A stretch of 64,000 nucleotides of DNA from assembly GCF_000719095.1 (NCBI RefSeq), contig NZ_JOEH01000011.1, forward strand, positions 220,009 to 284,008, in the 5' to 3' direction. Within the stretch, counting starts at the first letter, position 1. Every line of letters starts with the position of its first letter. Positions 20,010 through 27,759 of the stretch are shown piece after piece. The position numbers and the translations under genes were made by a program. This DNA comes from Streptacidiphilus jeojiense (GTDB lineage: Bacteria > Actinomycetota > Actinomycetes > Streptomycetales > Streptomycetaceae). Below the pieces are notes generated by a model. The model saw only the letters and a list, made by a program, of their open reading frames with translations. It was not told the DNA's origin and made no database searches.

Positions 20010-20056
20010 TTGACACATCATCCATCCTGCGCCACTATCAAGGTGACACATCAACC
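20010..20056 (+). promoter_or_regulatory. yceI promoter with direct-repeat operator
   Basis: TTGACA (20010-20015), a 17-base spacer and CACTAT (20033-20038) make a good promoter toward the YceI gene. The motif TGACACATCA occurs twice in direct orientation, at 20011-20020 (overlapping the -35 box) and 20044-20053 (at the expected start site), 33 bases apart. That is close to three helical turns and suits two dimers of the adjacent MarR protein. Confidence 0.6.
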
Positions 20057-20085
20057 ACTGACGAACAACGATCGAGGAGCGCAAC

Positions 20086-20637
20086 ATGGCCGCCATCACC
20101 CCCGAGCTGTCCGGCACCTACACCATCGACCCGGCGCACACCCGCATCGGCTTCGTCGCCCGGCATGCGATGGTCACCAAGGTCCGCGGTTCCTTCAACG
20201 AGTTCACCGGCACCGTCGTGATCGACGCCGAGAAGCCCGAGCAGTCCACCGCCGAGCTCGCCATCAAGGTCGACAGCATCGACACCCGCAACGCCGACCG
20301 CGACGGCCACCTGCGCACCAATGACTTCCTCGACCTGGACAACTACCCGGAGATCACCTTCCGCTCCACCAGTGCCCAGCTGGTCGACGAGAACAACGCC
20401 AAGCTGAGCGGCGACCTCACCATCAAGGGCGTCAGCCACCCGATCACCATCGACTTCGAGTTCGAGGGCGCGGCGACCGACCCGTTCGGCAACAAGCGCC
20501 TGGGCTTCGAGGGCTCGCACACCATCAGCCGCAAGGACTACGGCATCACCTGGAACGCCCCGCTGGAGACCGGCGGCGTCCTGGTCAGCGACAAGGTCGT
20601 GCTGGAGTTCGAGGTCTCGCTGATCAAGAACGCCTGA
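20086..20637 (+). CDS. YceI-family protein
   Basis: 183 residues from an ATG with a GAGGAG ribosome site. It opens with GTYTIDPAHTRIGFVARHAMVTKVRGSF, the YceI lipocalin-like fold signature, and continues with DGHLRTNDFLDLDNYPEITF and DLTIKGVSHPITIDFEFEG. The family binds polyisoprenoid chains. There is no signal peptide, as is common in actinomycete members, so it should be cytoplasmic. It is divergent from the MarR gene and ends at a strong bidirectional terminator. Confidence 0.92.
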   Translation: MAAITPELSGTYTIDPAHTRIGFVARHAMVTKVRGSFNEFTGTVVIDAEKPEQSTAELAIKVDSIDTRNADRDGHLRTNDFLDLDNYPEITFRSTSAQLVDENNAKLSGDLTIKGVSHPITIDFEFEGAATDPFGNKRLGFEGSHTISRKDYGITWNAPLETGGVLVSDKVVLEFEVSLIKNA

Positions 20638-20651
20638 TCGACAGGATCCAG

Positions 20652-20690
20652 CACGCAGCGCCCGCCGGGAGTCCCGGCGGGCGCTGCGTG
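20652..20690. terminator. Bidirectional terminator between yceI-like and glnII genes
   Basis: An 18-base perfect stem (20652-20669 with 20673-20690) and an AGT loop lie between the two convergent stop codons. On the plus strand it is followed by TTCTG. Confidence 0.85.
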
Positions 20691-20709
20691 TTCTGGGCTC
20701 AGCTGCGGA

Positions 20710-21732
20710 TCAGACCTGGTCGGCCTTCTCCAGCGCGGTGCAGCAGGTGTTGACCAGCAGGCGGGTCACCACGTACGGGTCCACGTTCGCGTTGGGGCGA
20801 CGGTCCTCGATGTAGCCCTTCTGCTCGACCTCGACCTGCCACGGGATGCGCACCGAGGCGCCGCGGTCCGAGACACCGTAGCTGTAGACGTTCCACGGGG
20901 CGGTCTCGTGCTTGCCGGTGAGACGGTCCTCGATGCCGTGGCCGTACTGCTTGACGTGCTCCAGCACCTTCTCCTGGTCGGCGCCCAGCGACTCGCACGC
21001 GGTGATGATCGCGGCGTAGCCCTCGCGCATCGCCTTGGTGGAGAAGTTGGTGTGCGCCCCGGCGCCGTTCCAGTCGCCCTTCACCGGCTTGGCGTCGATG
21101 GTCACCGCGACGTCGAACTCCTCGGCGGTGCGGTAGAGCAGCCAGCGGGCCACCCACAGGTGGTCCGAGACGGTCAGCGCGTCGACCGGGCCGATCTGGA
21201 ACTCCCACTGGCCGGGCATGACCTCGGCGTTGATGCCGCAGATGGCCAGGCCGGCCTCGATGCAACGGTCCAGGTGCAGCTCGACGATCTCGCGACCGAA
21301 GACCTCGTCGGCGCCGACGCCGCAGTAGTAGCCGCCCTGGGCGGCCGGGTAGCCGTTGACCGGGAAGCCGAAGGGACGGCCGTCCTTGAAGAAGTTGTAC
21401 TCCTGCTCGATGCCGAAGATGGCCTCCTGCGCCGCGAACTGCTCGGCGATGGGGCGCAGCAGCGCGCGGGTGTTGGACTCGTGGTCGCTGCCGTCGATGT
21501 TGAAGACCTCGCACAGCACCAGCACGTTGTCGCCACCGCGGATCGGGTCCGGGCAGGAGAACACCGGCTTGAGCACACGGTCGGACGCGTGGCCCTCGGC
21601 CTGGTTGGTGCTGGAGCCGTCGAAGCCCCAGGTGGGCAGCTCTGCACCGTCGGCCAGGACACGCGTCTTCGAACGAAGCTTGGCGGTCGGCTCGGTGCCG
21701 TCGATCCAGATGTACTCAGCCTTGAAGCTCAC
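20710..21732 (-). CDS. glnII: Glutamine synthetase type II (eukaryotic-like)
   Basis: 340 residues from the GTG at 21732 (VSFKAEYIWIDG), which aligns with the MTFKAEYIWIDG start of Streptomyces GlnII and has a GAGGAA ribosome site 8 bases upstream. An ATG at 21741 sits right on that site and is less likely. Family marks are WGFDGSSTNQAEG, FGIEQEYNFF, GQWEFQIGP, KGDWNGAGAHTNFST and DRRPNANVDPY. The enzyme makes glutamine from glutamate, ammonia and ATP as an octamer or decamer, and it is not adenylylated like GlnA. Its promoter region has GlnR-like repeats. Confidence 0.96.
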   Translation of the reverse strand: MSFKAEYIWIDGTEPTAKLRSKTRVLADGAELPTWGFDGSSTNQAEGHASDRVLKPVFSCPDPIRGGDNVLVLCEVFNIDGSDHESNTRALLRPIAEQFAAQEAIFGIEQEYNFFKDGRPFGFPVNGYPAAQGGYYCGVGADEVFGREIVELHLDRCIEAGLAICGINAEVMPGQWEFQIGPVDALTVSDHLWVARWLLYRTAEEFDVAVTIDAKPVKGDWNGAGAHTNFSTKAMREGYAAIITACESLGADQEKVLEHVKQYGHGIEDRLTGKHETAPWNVYSYGVSDRGASVRIPWQVEVEQKGYIEDRRPNANVDPYVVTRLLVNTCCTALEKADQV

Positions 21733-21862
21733 GGGCGGCATTCCTCGCGGTGGGGTGGGAACGATGCGGTGACGCGTTGCGGTGCTCCGCGACGCTGAGG
21801 AGGTCCGCTGTTTTTCTGCGCCCGAGACTCACAGGCCGCAATTTCCCTCCTGTTGCCCATGT

Positions 21863-21879
21863 GTGAACAGCAGGTTAAC
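21863..21879 (-). promoter_or_regulatory. Possible GlnR box upstream of glnII
   Basis: On the minus strand GTTAAC and GTTCAC are spaced 11 bases apart (complement of 21874-21879 and 21863-21868). GlnR sites have about the same 11-base spacing of GTnAC/GAAAC-like units. Only two units are visible, so this is tentative. Confidence 0.35.
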
Positions 21880-21960
21880 CGGGCTGGTTAGTGCCACAAC
21901 TCACATGAACAGAACGTCCGAACCCGGCAGAAACGGGCGGATCGTGCACGTCGTAGCAGC

Positions 21961-23181
21961 TCAGGCGCGGGTGAAGGCGAGCGTGACGTTGTGCCCGCCG
22001 AAGCCGAAGGAGTTGGCCAGCGCCGCCTCCCAGACGCCCCGGCGGCGGTTGCCGCGGACCAGGTCGAGCTTGACCTCCGGATCGGGCCGGTCCAGGTTGC
22101 GGATCGCCGGGGTGGCGCCCTCGCGCAGCGACAGCACCGCCACCGCGGCGCCCAGCGCGCCGGAGGCACCGAGCAGATGACCCGTCATCGACTTGGTCGC
22201 GGTGACCACCGGGTGGGTGCCGACGGCGTCGGCCACCGCCTCGGCCTCGACCAGGTCCCCGGCCGGGGTCGAGGTGGCATGGGCGTGCACCATCCCGATG
22301 TCCAGCGGCCCCAGGCCGCCGTCGGCCAGGGCCTGCCCGATGGCCCGGACCTGGCCGTACCGGTCCGAGGCGGTGATGTGCACCGCGCTGGAGGTGACGC
22401 CCGCCCCGGCCAGCAGGGCGTGCACCCGGGCGGACCTGGCCCGGGCCAGGTCCGCGCGCTCCAGGACCAGGACCGCCGCGCCCTCCCCCATTACGAAGCC
22501 GTCCCGGTCCAGGTCGAACGGGCGCGAGGCCGCGCCGGGGTCCTCGTTGCGCGTCGACAGCGCCGTCATCTGCGCGAACCCGGCCAGCGGCAGCGGGGCC
22601 AGGCAGGCCTCGGTGCCGCCGGCCACCACCACGTCGGCCCGGCCCAGCCGGATCAGGTCCAGGCCCATGGCGATCGCCTCCGCCCCCGAGGAGCAGGCAC
22701 TGACCGGGGTACGGGCCCCGCCAAGCGCGCCGAGGTCGATGCTGACCCAGGCGGCCGGACCATTGGGCATCAGCATCGGCACGGTGTAAGGGGACACCTT
22801 GCGCGGCCCGTACTGCTCCAGCAGGTCGTCCTGGTCGAGCAGAGAGCGGGCGCCGCCGGTGCCGGTGCCGATCACCACGGCCAGGCGCTCCGGATCCACC
22901 TCGGGCCGCCCGGCGTGCGCCCACGCCTCGCGGGCACTGACCAGGGCGAGCTGCTCGCACCGGTCCAGCCGCCTGGCCTCGACCCTGGACAGCGACTCGG
23001 TCGGCTCCACGGCGAGCGGCGCGGCGATCCGCACCGGCAGCGCCGCGGCCCAGTCCTCGGCGATCACGGACGTCCCGGAGCGTCCGGCGAGCATCGCCTC
23101 CCAGGTGCCGGCCATGTCCCCGCCCAGCGGGGTGCTGGCACCCAGTCCGGTCACCGCGACCTCGATCGTCCCCATCGCCAT
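21961..23181 (-). CDS. fabF: Beta-ketoacyl-ACP synthase, FabF (KAS II) type
   Basis: 406 residues from the ATG at 23181 with a GGGAG ribosome site. The Cys-His-His triad is present: Cys163 in SACSSGAEA, His301 in HAHATSTPAGD and His335 in TKSMTGHLLGASG, with Lys330. The C-terminal glycine loop is NSFGFGGHN. The enzyme condenses malonyl-ACP with acyl-ACP in fatty acid synthesis. No ACP, FabD or FabH gene is adjacent, so it is an isolated extra ketosynthase; streptomycetes often have several. A role in secondary metabolism cannot be excluded. Confidence 0.9.
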   Translation of the reverse strand: MAMGTIEVAVTGLGASTPLGGDMAGTWEAMLAGRSGTSVIAEDWAAALPVRIAAPLAVEPTESLSRVEARRLDRCEQLALVSAREAWAHAGRPEVDPERLAVVIGTGTGGARSLLDQDDLLEQYGPRKVSPYTVPMLMPNGPAAWVSIDLGALGGARTPVSACSSGAEAIAMGLDLIRLGRADVVVAGGTEACLAPLPLAGFAQMTALSTRNEDPGAASRPFDLDRDGFVMGEGAAVLVLERADLARARSARVHALLAGAGVTSSAVHITASDRYGQVRAIGQALADGGLGPLDIGMVHAHATSTPAGDLVEAEAVADAVGTHPVVTATKSMTGHLLGASGALGAAVAVLSLREGATPAIRNLDRPDPEVKLDLVRGNRRRGVWEAALANSFGFGGHNVTLAFTRA

Positions 23182-23213
23182 CGCCGCACTCCCGTCAGTA
23201 GGAAACAAACGAA

Positions 23214-23250
23214 GGCCGCACTGTGCCGACGAGCCGTCAGCACTGCGGCC
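23214..23250 (-). terminator. Hairpin with T-rich tail between the IMPACT and fabF genes
   Basis: GGCCGCA (23214-23220) pairs with TGCGGCC (23244-23250), and inner arms GTGC/GCAC and GACG/CGTC extend the stem. On the minus strand it is followed by TTCGTTTGTTTCC, a terminator-like tail. It may end transcription from the upstream gene, or act as an attenuator in the fabF leader, since only about 30 bases separate it from the start codon. Confidence 0.6.
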
Positions 23251-23349
23251 TCTGCTGCATACCTCCACACTGTCACGATGATCGAGCCGCGCAGGGGCGC
23301 CACAGCGCACCGAGTTGACCTTGTCGACCTTGTGGGGTCCCCACAACCG

Positions 23350-24024
23350 TCAGCGGGAGGGCCGGACCCCGCCCCAGGGCACGTCGACGCGCTCGGTCCC
23401 GATCGGCTCCAACTCGGCGGCGCCCGCGCTCGCCGCTGCCAGCCAGGCCTCGAAAGCCGCCACCTCCCCGGCCGGAACGCCGATCTCGAAGCGGACCCCC
23501 GACCCGGTGTAGACGGCCTCCCGGACCAGGTGCCCGGCGGCGCGCAGGTCGTTCTCCAACCGTCCGGCCCGCTGGTGGTCCACGCCCACGGCCAGCAGGG
23601 CCACCAGCCGCCGCTCCACCACCACGGCCTGGTCCAGCGCCGCCGACACCGCGCCGCCGTAGGCGCGCACCAGGCCGCCCGCGCCCAGCAGCACCCCGCC
23701 GAAGTACCGGGTCACCACCGCCACCGTGTCGGTCAGCCCGCGCCGGCGCAGCACCTCCAGCATCGGCGCCCCCGCCGTGCCGGCCGGCTCGCCGTCGTCG
23801 TTGGAGCGCTCGCGGCGCGGCTGGTCCCCGATCACGAAGGCGGTGCAGTTGTGCCGCGCGTCCCAGTACTGCCGCCGCACCGAGGCGACGAACGCCTGCG
23901 CCTCGGCCTCGTCCTGCACCCGCAGCAGGGAGCACAGGAAGCGCGACTTCTTGACCTCGGTCTCGTGCACGACCGGGCCGTCCGGCGTCGAGACGGTCAG
24001 GTAGGGGATCTGCTGCGCCGTCAT
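23350..24024 (-). CDS. IMPACT/YigZ-family protein (UPF0029)
   Basis: 224 residues. The IMPACT N-terminal domain carries EVKKSRFLCSLLRVQDEAEAQAFV, DARHNCTAFVIG, NDDGEPAGTAGAPML, and VTRYFGGVLLGAGGLVRAYGGAV. A C-terminal DUF1949-like domain follows. The family is linked to translation or RNA-related control, with no settled reaction. It starts at ATG 24024 and is divergent from the Cys-tailed gene. Confidence 0.92.
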   Translation of the reverse strand: MTAQQIPYLTVSTPDGPVVHETEVKKSRFLCSLLRVQDEAEAQAFVASVRRQYWDARHNCTAFVIGDQPRRERSNDDGEPAGTAGAPMLEVLRRRGLTDTVAVVTRYFGGVLLGAGGLVRAYGGAVSAALDQAVVVERRLVALLAVGVDHQRAGRLENDLRAAGHLVREAVYTGSGVRFEIGVPAGEVAAFEAWLAAASAGAAELEPIGTERVDVPWGGVRPSR

Positions 24025-24207
24025 CGGGCCAGCGTAACCGCCCTGAGCGGACCCGCCGCTTCGGCCGGCGTGCGGCCCGGTCGAGCACCGAGGCGGTGGC
24101 GGCCAGATCAGCGGTCTCCCTGCCTCTCGAACACGGCTCGCACTAGGCTCCCCTGGTACGCCGTCAGGCGGATGCCCCTCGTCTCTCGGAAAGGCCCCCA
24201 CGCGCGG

Positions 24208-25362
24208 ATGTTCGGAATCATCAGGCCCTGCCGGCACCGGCTCACCGAGGCGCTGCACCAGTCCTGGACCGCCCACCTGTGCGGGCTGTGCCTGGCCCTG
24301 CGCGACGACCACGGCCAGCTGGCCCGGACCGCCACCAACTACGACGGGCTGATCGTCTCGGTGCTGGTCGAGGCGCAGAGCGACGATCCGGCCGGCGGGC
24401 GCCGCAAGGCGGGCCCCTGTCCGCTGCGCGGGATGCGCACCGCCTCGGTGGCCCGCGGCGAGGGGGCCAGGCTGGCCGCCGCTGTGTCGCTGGCGCTGGC
24501 CTCGGCCAAGGTCCGCGACCATGTCGAGGACGGCGACGGCGCCTACGCCCGGCGCCCGGTGGCGCTCGCGGCCGGCGGGGTGGCCGAGCGCTGGGGACGG
24601 CAGAGCCGCAGCGGCGGCAGCAGCCTCGGCTTCGACACCGGCCTGCTCTTCGACACCCTGGCCCGGCAGGGGACGCTGGAACGCGCCGCCCTGCCCGGCA
24701 GCTCGGTGCTGCTGGTGACGGCGCCGACCGAGCACGCGACCTCGCTGGCGCTGGAGCACACCGCCGTGCTCGCGGGCCGCCCCGGCAACCGCGCCCCGCT
24801 GGCCGAGATCGGCCGGCTCTTCGGCCGGCTGGCCCATCTGCTGGACGCCGTCGAGGACCTGGCCGAGGACCGGGCCACCGGCGCCTGGAACCCGCTGCTC
24901 GCCACCGGCACCAGCACCGACGAGGCCCGGCGGCTGTGCGACGACGCCGTGCACGGCATCCGGTTGGCGCTGCGCGACGTGGAGTTCAGCGACGGCACGC
25001 TGGCCCACCGGCTGCTGGCCCATGAGACCGCCGCCGCGGTGCGCCGCACCTTCGCCCACGCGGGCGCCGGCGCCCAGGGCTCCTTCGGTCCGGCCGCCCC
25101 GTACGGCCCGGCCGGTCCGCGCGGCCCCTTCGACGTCCCGCCGCCGCCCCCGCCGCGCCGCCGCAACCCGGTGGCCGGCTGCGCGATGTGGGCCCTGCTC
25201 TGCTGCACCTGCCAGGCCTGCTGCCGCGAGGACTACGAGGACCCCTGCAACGGCCGCCGCCGCCAGGGCCCCTGCAGCGACCTGGACTGCTGCGACGGGG
25301 ACTGCTGCGAGGCGCTGGAGTGCTGCGAATGCTGTGAGTGCTGCGACTGCGGAGGCTGCTGA
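24208..25362 (+). CDS. DUF5685-like protein with a cysteine-rich C-terminal tail
   Basis: 384 residues. The N-terminus MFGIIRPCRHRL with a CGLC pair (Cys8, Cys25, Cys28) and RDDHG is a conserved pattern in actinobacterial proteins of unknown function. The central part is helical (about 90-290), then a Gly/Pro stretch with eight consecutive Pro/Arg-rich residues. The last ~60 residues hold 20 cysteines, mostly as CC pairs separated by acidic residues. Such a tail could bind zinc, copper or iron-sulfur clusters; no function is established. No signal peptide is visible. Confidence 0.75.
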   Translation: MFGIIRPCRHRLTEALHQSWTAHLCGLCLALRDDHGQLARTATNYDGLIVSVLVEAQSDDPAGGRRKAGPCPLRGMRTASVARGEGARLAAAVSLALASAKVRDHVEDGDGAYARRPVALAAGGVAERWGRQSRSGGSSLGFDTGLLFDTLARQGTLERAALPGSSVLLVTAPTEHATSLALEHTAVLAGRPGNRAPLAEIGRLFGRLAHLLDAVEDLAEDRATGAWNPLLATGTSTDEARRLCDDAVHGIRLALRDVEFSDGTLAHRLLAHETAAAVRRTFAHAGAGAQGSFGPAAPYGPAGPRGPFDVPPPPPPRRRNPVAGCAMWALLCCTCQACCREDYEDPCNGRRRQGPCSDLDCCDGDCCEALECCECCECCDCGGC

Positions 25363-25383
25363 CGGTTCGTCAATGGTGATACC

Positions 25384-26589
25384 TCAGGAGTGCTGAGCCA
25401 CCGGCACCTCGGGCTGCCGCTCTTCGGGCCGGACCGGGCCCCGCAGTCCCGGTGCCAGGCACAGGGTGACGGCCACGGACGCCGCCGCCATCAGCGACAT
25501 CGCCGCCGCCGGCGAGGTCCTGGTGGCGACCGCCCCGGCCAGGGCCGCGCCCACGCCCTGCATGGCGAGCATCCCCGAGGAGTGCAGCCCCAGGGCGTGT
25601 CCGCTCAGCTCCTCCGGCACCAGCGCCATCAGCCGCTCCTGCAGCAGCAGGCTGGCCGCGTAGCCCACCGAGGCCAGCAGCACCGCCACCAACGCAACCG
25701 GCAACGAGGGCCGCAGGGCGAACACCAGGTAGGGGACGGCCAGCAGCAGCCGCAGCGGCGCCCCGAGCCGCTCGCGCCACCACACCGGGACGAAGCGGCC
25801 GGTGAGCGTGTCCCCCGCCAGCATGCCCAGCGCCGCGAAGGCGAACAGCAGTCCAGAGCGACCCGGCGCGTACGGCACGAAGAGCGACTCGGCGCCGACG
25901 ATCAACCCGTTCGGCACCCACAGCGCCAGGTAGACGTAGCGGCGCGGCTTCGCGGACCAGAGCCGGGCGTTGTTCCGCCAGGTCTCGGTGACCGAGGGCC
26001 GCCCGCCGGAGCGTGCGGGCCGGGCGCCGAGGCCGAGCCGCGCCACCAGCGCCGCGCAGGTGTAGAGGGCGGCGCCGACCAGCAGCGTGCCGCGTGGCGA
26101 CATCCCGGCGATCAGCAGCCCGCCGACGGCGTATCCGCAGATCTGCAGGGTGCCGGTGGCCATGTTCAGCAGCGAGCGGCCGAGCAGGTAGCCGTCCCGG
26201 TCGACGATCTCGTTGAGCAGTCCGTAGCGGACCCCGCCGCCGAGCGAGGAAATCAGCCCCTGTCCGGCGAGCAGGGCGAAGACGGCCCACACCGGCAGGC
26301 CGGGGACCGCTTGCGCGGCGGTGGCCAGGGCCGACAGCAGCGTCAGGCCGCTCATCGCCGCTCGGGGCGGCAGCCGGTCGGCGGCCGACAGCAGGGTTGC
26401 CGCTCCGACCAGTTGGGCCAGCGAGGGTCCGAACATGGCCAACGAGGAGAGCAGCGGCGAGCCGGTGGCGCCGAAGACCAGCGTGCCCCGGGCCAGCCCG
26501 CTGACCGTGGAGGCGCCGATCCCGGCCGCCGAGGCCAGGAAGAAGGGGGTGAACTCGGGGGTGCGGAAGAGCTCCTGGTAGGTGCGCAT
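25384..26589 (-). CDS. Major facilitator superfamily transporter
   Basis: 401 residues with 10-12 membrane spans. The N-terminus RTPEFTPFFLASAAGIGASTVSGLARGTLVF and the central loop RPARSGGRPSVTETWRNN fit two six-helix halves, the C-half ending in a soluble tail. The large number of Gly/Ala/Leu segments and the lack of charged residues in helices suggest a drug-efflux-like MFS protein. It is divergent from an ArsR-like regulator with 58 bases between them, so the regulator probably controls it. Confidence 0.85.
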   Translation of the reverse strand: MRTYQELFRTPEFTPFFLASAAGIGASTVSGLARGTLVFGATGSPLLSSLAMFGPSLAQLVGAATLLSAADRLPPRAAMSGLTLLSALATAAQAVPGLPVWAVFALLAGQGLISSLGGGVRYGLLNEIVDRDGYLLGRSLLNMATGTLQICGYAVGGLLIAGMSPRGTLLVGAALYTCAALVARLGLGARPARSGGRPSVTETWRNNARLWSAKPRRYVYLALWVPNGLIVGAESLFVPYAPGRSGLLFAFAALGMLAGDTLTGRFVPVWWRERLGAPLRLLLAVPYLVFALRPSLPVALVAVLLASVGYAASLLLQERLMALVPEELSGHALGLHSSGMLAMQGVGAALAGAVATRTSPAAAMSLMAAASVAVTLCLAPGLRGPVRPEERQPEVPVAQHS

Positions 26590-26626
26590 GCCGCAGTCTC
26601 CGGTGGTGCTGTTCGGGGGCGTTAGA

Positions 26627-26646
26627 GTTTCGCGCGGAGGCGAAAC
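26627..26646. promoter_or_regulatory. Inverted-repeat operator between MFS and ArsR-like genes
   Basis: GTTTCGC (26627-26633) and GCGAAAC (26640-26646) are perfect 7-base arms around a 6-base spacer, ending one base before the regulator's ATG. It is probably the site for the ArsR-like protein, repressing both genes. Confidence 0.5.
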
Positions 26647-26647
26647 C

Positions 26648-27673
26648 ATGGGCTGGTGGCAGGTCGACGCGGACACCCTCGCGGGCAGCAGGTTCGTGCT
26701 GTCCCCGCTGGCCGAGGCCACCGCGAGCCTGAAGGCGCTGGAGCGGGGGACCGCCGCGCATCCCGGCGAGCGGGCCTGGCTGGACGCGCACCTGGCCGCC
26801 TACCGGCGGCGCCTGGCCGCCGACCCGGTCACCGCGCTGCTGATCCGGTCCGCCCTGGGCCGCAGCTGGATCGCGGACTTCCTGACCCCCACACCCGGGG
26901 CGGCACCCGATCCCGCCTTCGAGCAGGAGGTGGCGCGGGTGCGCGAGGCCTCCCCCGAGGTCGCCCGGACCAATCTGACCGTCTCGCTGGGCGGCCCGCT
27001 GCCGCCCGAACTGCACCGCGCCGATCTCCCGCACCGCGCCGCCGGCCTGCTGGAGTGGGTGTGGACGGAGACCGTGCTGCCGTACTGGCCGCAGCGGCGG
27101 CGGGTGCTGGAGGCGGACATCGTGGCGCGCACCGCCGAGCTGAGCCAGGGCGGCTGGGCCGGGGCCTTCGACGCCATGCGGCGGGGTATGCGCTGGCTGG
27201 GCAACGGCCGGCTGCAGGTCAACGTCCATGACTACCCGCCTCGGGACATCTCCGGAGCGCAGCTGCTGTTCGTACCGGTGACGCCGCGTCAGGGCTGGGT
27301 CTCCTGGTCCCCCAAGCCGGCCGACGGCGTGGAGGGGGATCCGCCGGCCCCGCTGCCGCACCACCGCTACGCCGTGGTCTACCCCTGCTCGGGCGCCCTG
27401 GCCGAGGCCGGCCGGCCGGACGCAGCGCCCCGGGCGCTGGCCGCCCTGCTCGGTCCCGGACGGGCCGCGGTGCTGGTGCTGCTGGCGACACCCAAGAGCA
27501 CCACCCAGCTGGTCGCCCTGACCGGACAGGGCCTGGGTTCGGTCGGCCGGCACCTCAGGGTGCTGCACGACGCGGGGCTGGTGCGGCGCAGGCGGTCCGG
27601 CCGCTCGGTCCTCTACTACCGGTCCGGCGCCGGGGAGTCGCTGGTGTCGGCCTCGGGGGGCCGCGAGACCTGA
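26648..27673 (+). CDS. ArsR-like winged-helix regulator with a large N-terminal domain (DUF5937-like)
   Basis: 341 residues from the ATG at 26648. The first ~260 residues are a conserved domain of unknown role starting MGWWQVDADTLAGSRFVLSPLAE. The C-terminal ~70 residues form an ArsR/HTH_20 winged helix: LVLLATPKSTTQLVALTGQGLGSVGRHLRVLHDAGLVRRRRSGRSVLYYRS. It has no Cys pair for metals, so metal sensing is unlikely. It should control itself and the divergent MFS transporter gene. Confidence 0.82.
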   Translation: MGWWQVDADTLAGSRFVLSPLAEATASLKALERGTAAHPGERAWLDAHLAAYRRRLAADPVTALLIRSALGRSWIADFLTPTPGAAPDPAFEQEVARVREASPEVARTNLTVSLGGPLPPELHRADLPHRAAGLLEWVWTETVLPYWPQRRRVLEADIVARTAELSQGGWAGAFDAMRRGMRWLGNGRLQVNVHDYPPRDISGAQLLFVPVTPRQGWVSWSPKPADGVEGDPPAPLPHHRYAVVYPCSGALAEAGRPDAAPRALAALLGPGRAAVLVLLATPKSTTQLVALTGQGLGSVGRHLRVLHDAGLVRRRRSGRSVLYYRSGAGESLVSASGGRET

Positions 27674-27705
27674 CGCCCCCGGGCGAGCTGGCTACGGCAG
27701 ATAAC

Positions 27706-27724
27706 TTAGGTTAGCCTCACCTTT
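27706..27724 (+). promoter_or_regulatory. Iron box upstream of the exporter/binding-protein operon
   Basis: TTAGGTTAGCCTCACCTTT matches the DtxR/IdeR/DmdR palindrome TTAGGTTAGSCTAACCTAA in 15 of 19 positions. It lies 36 bases before the start of the ABC exporter gene and marks the left edge of the iron-controlled cluster. Confidence 0.85.
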
Positions 27725-27759
27725 GTTTCCATGCTGCCGAGCTGTGCGGAGGGGTGAGG

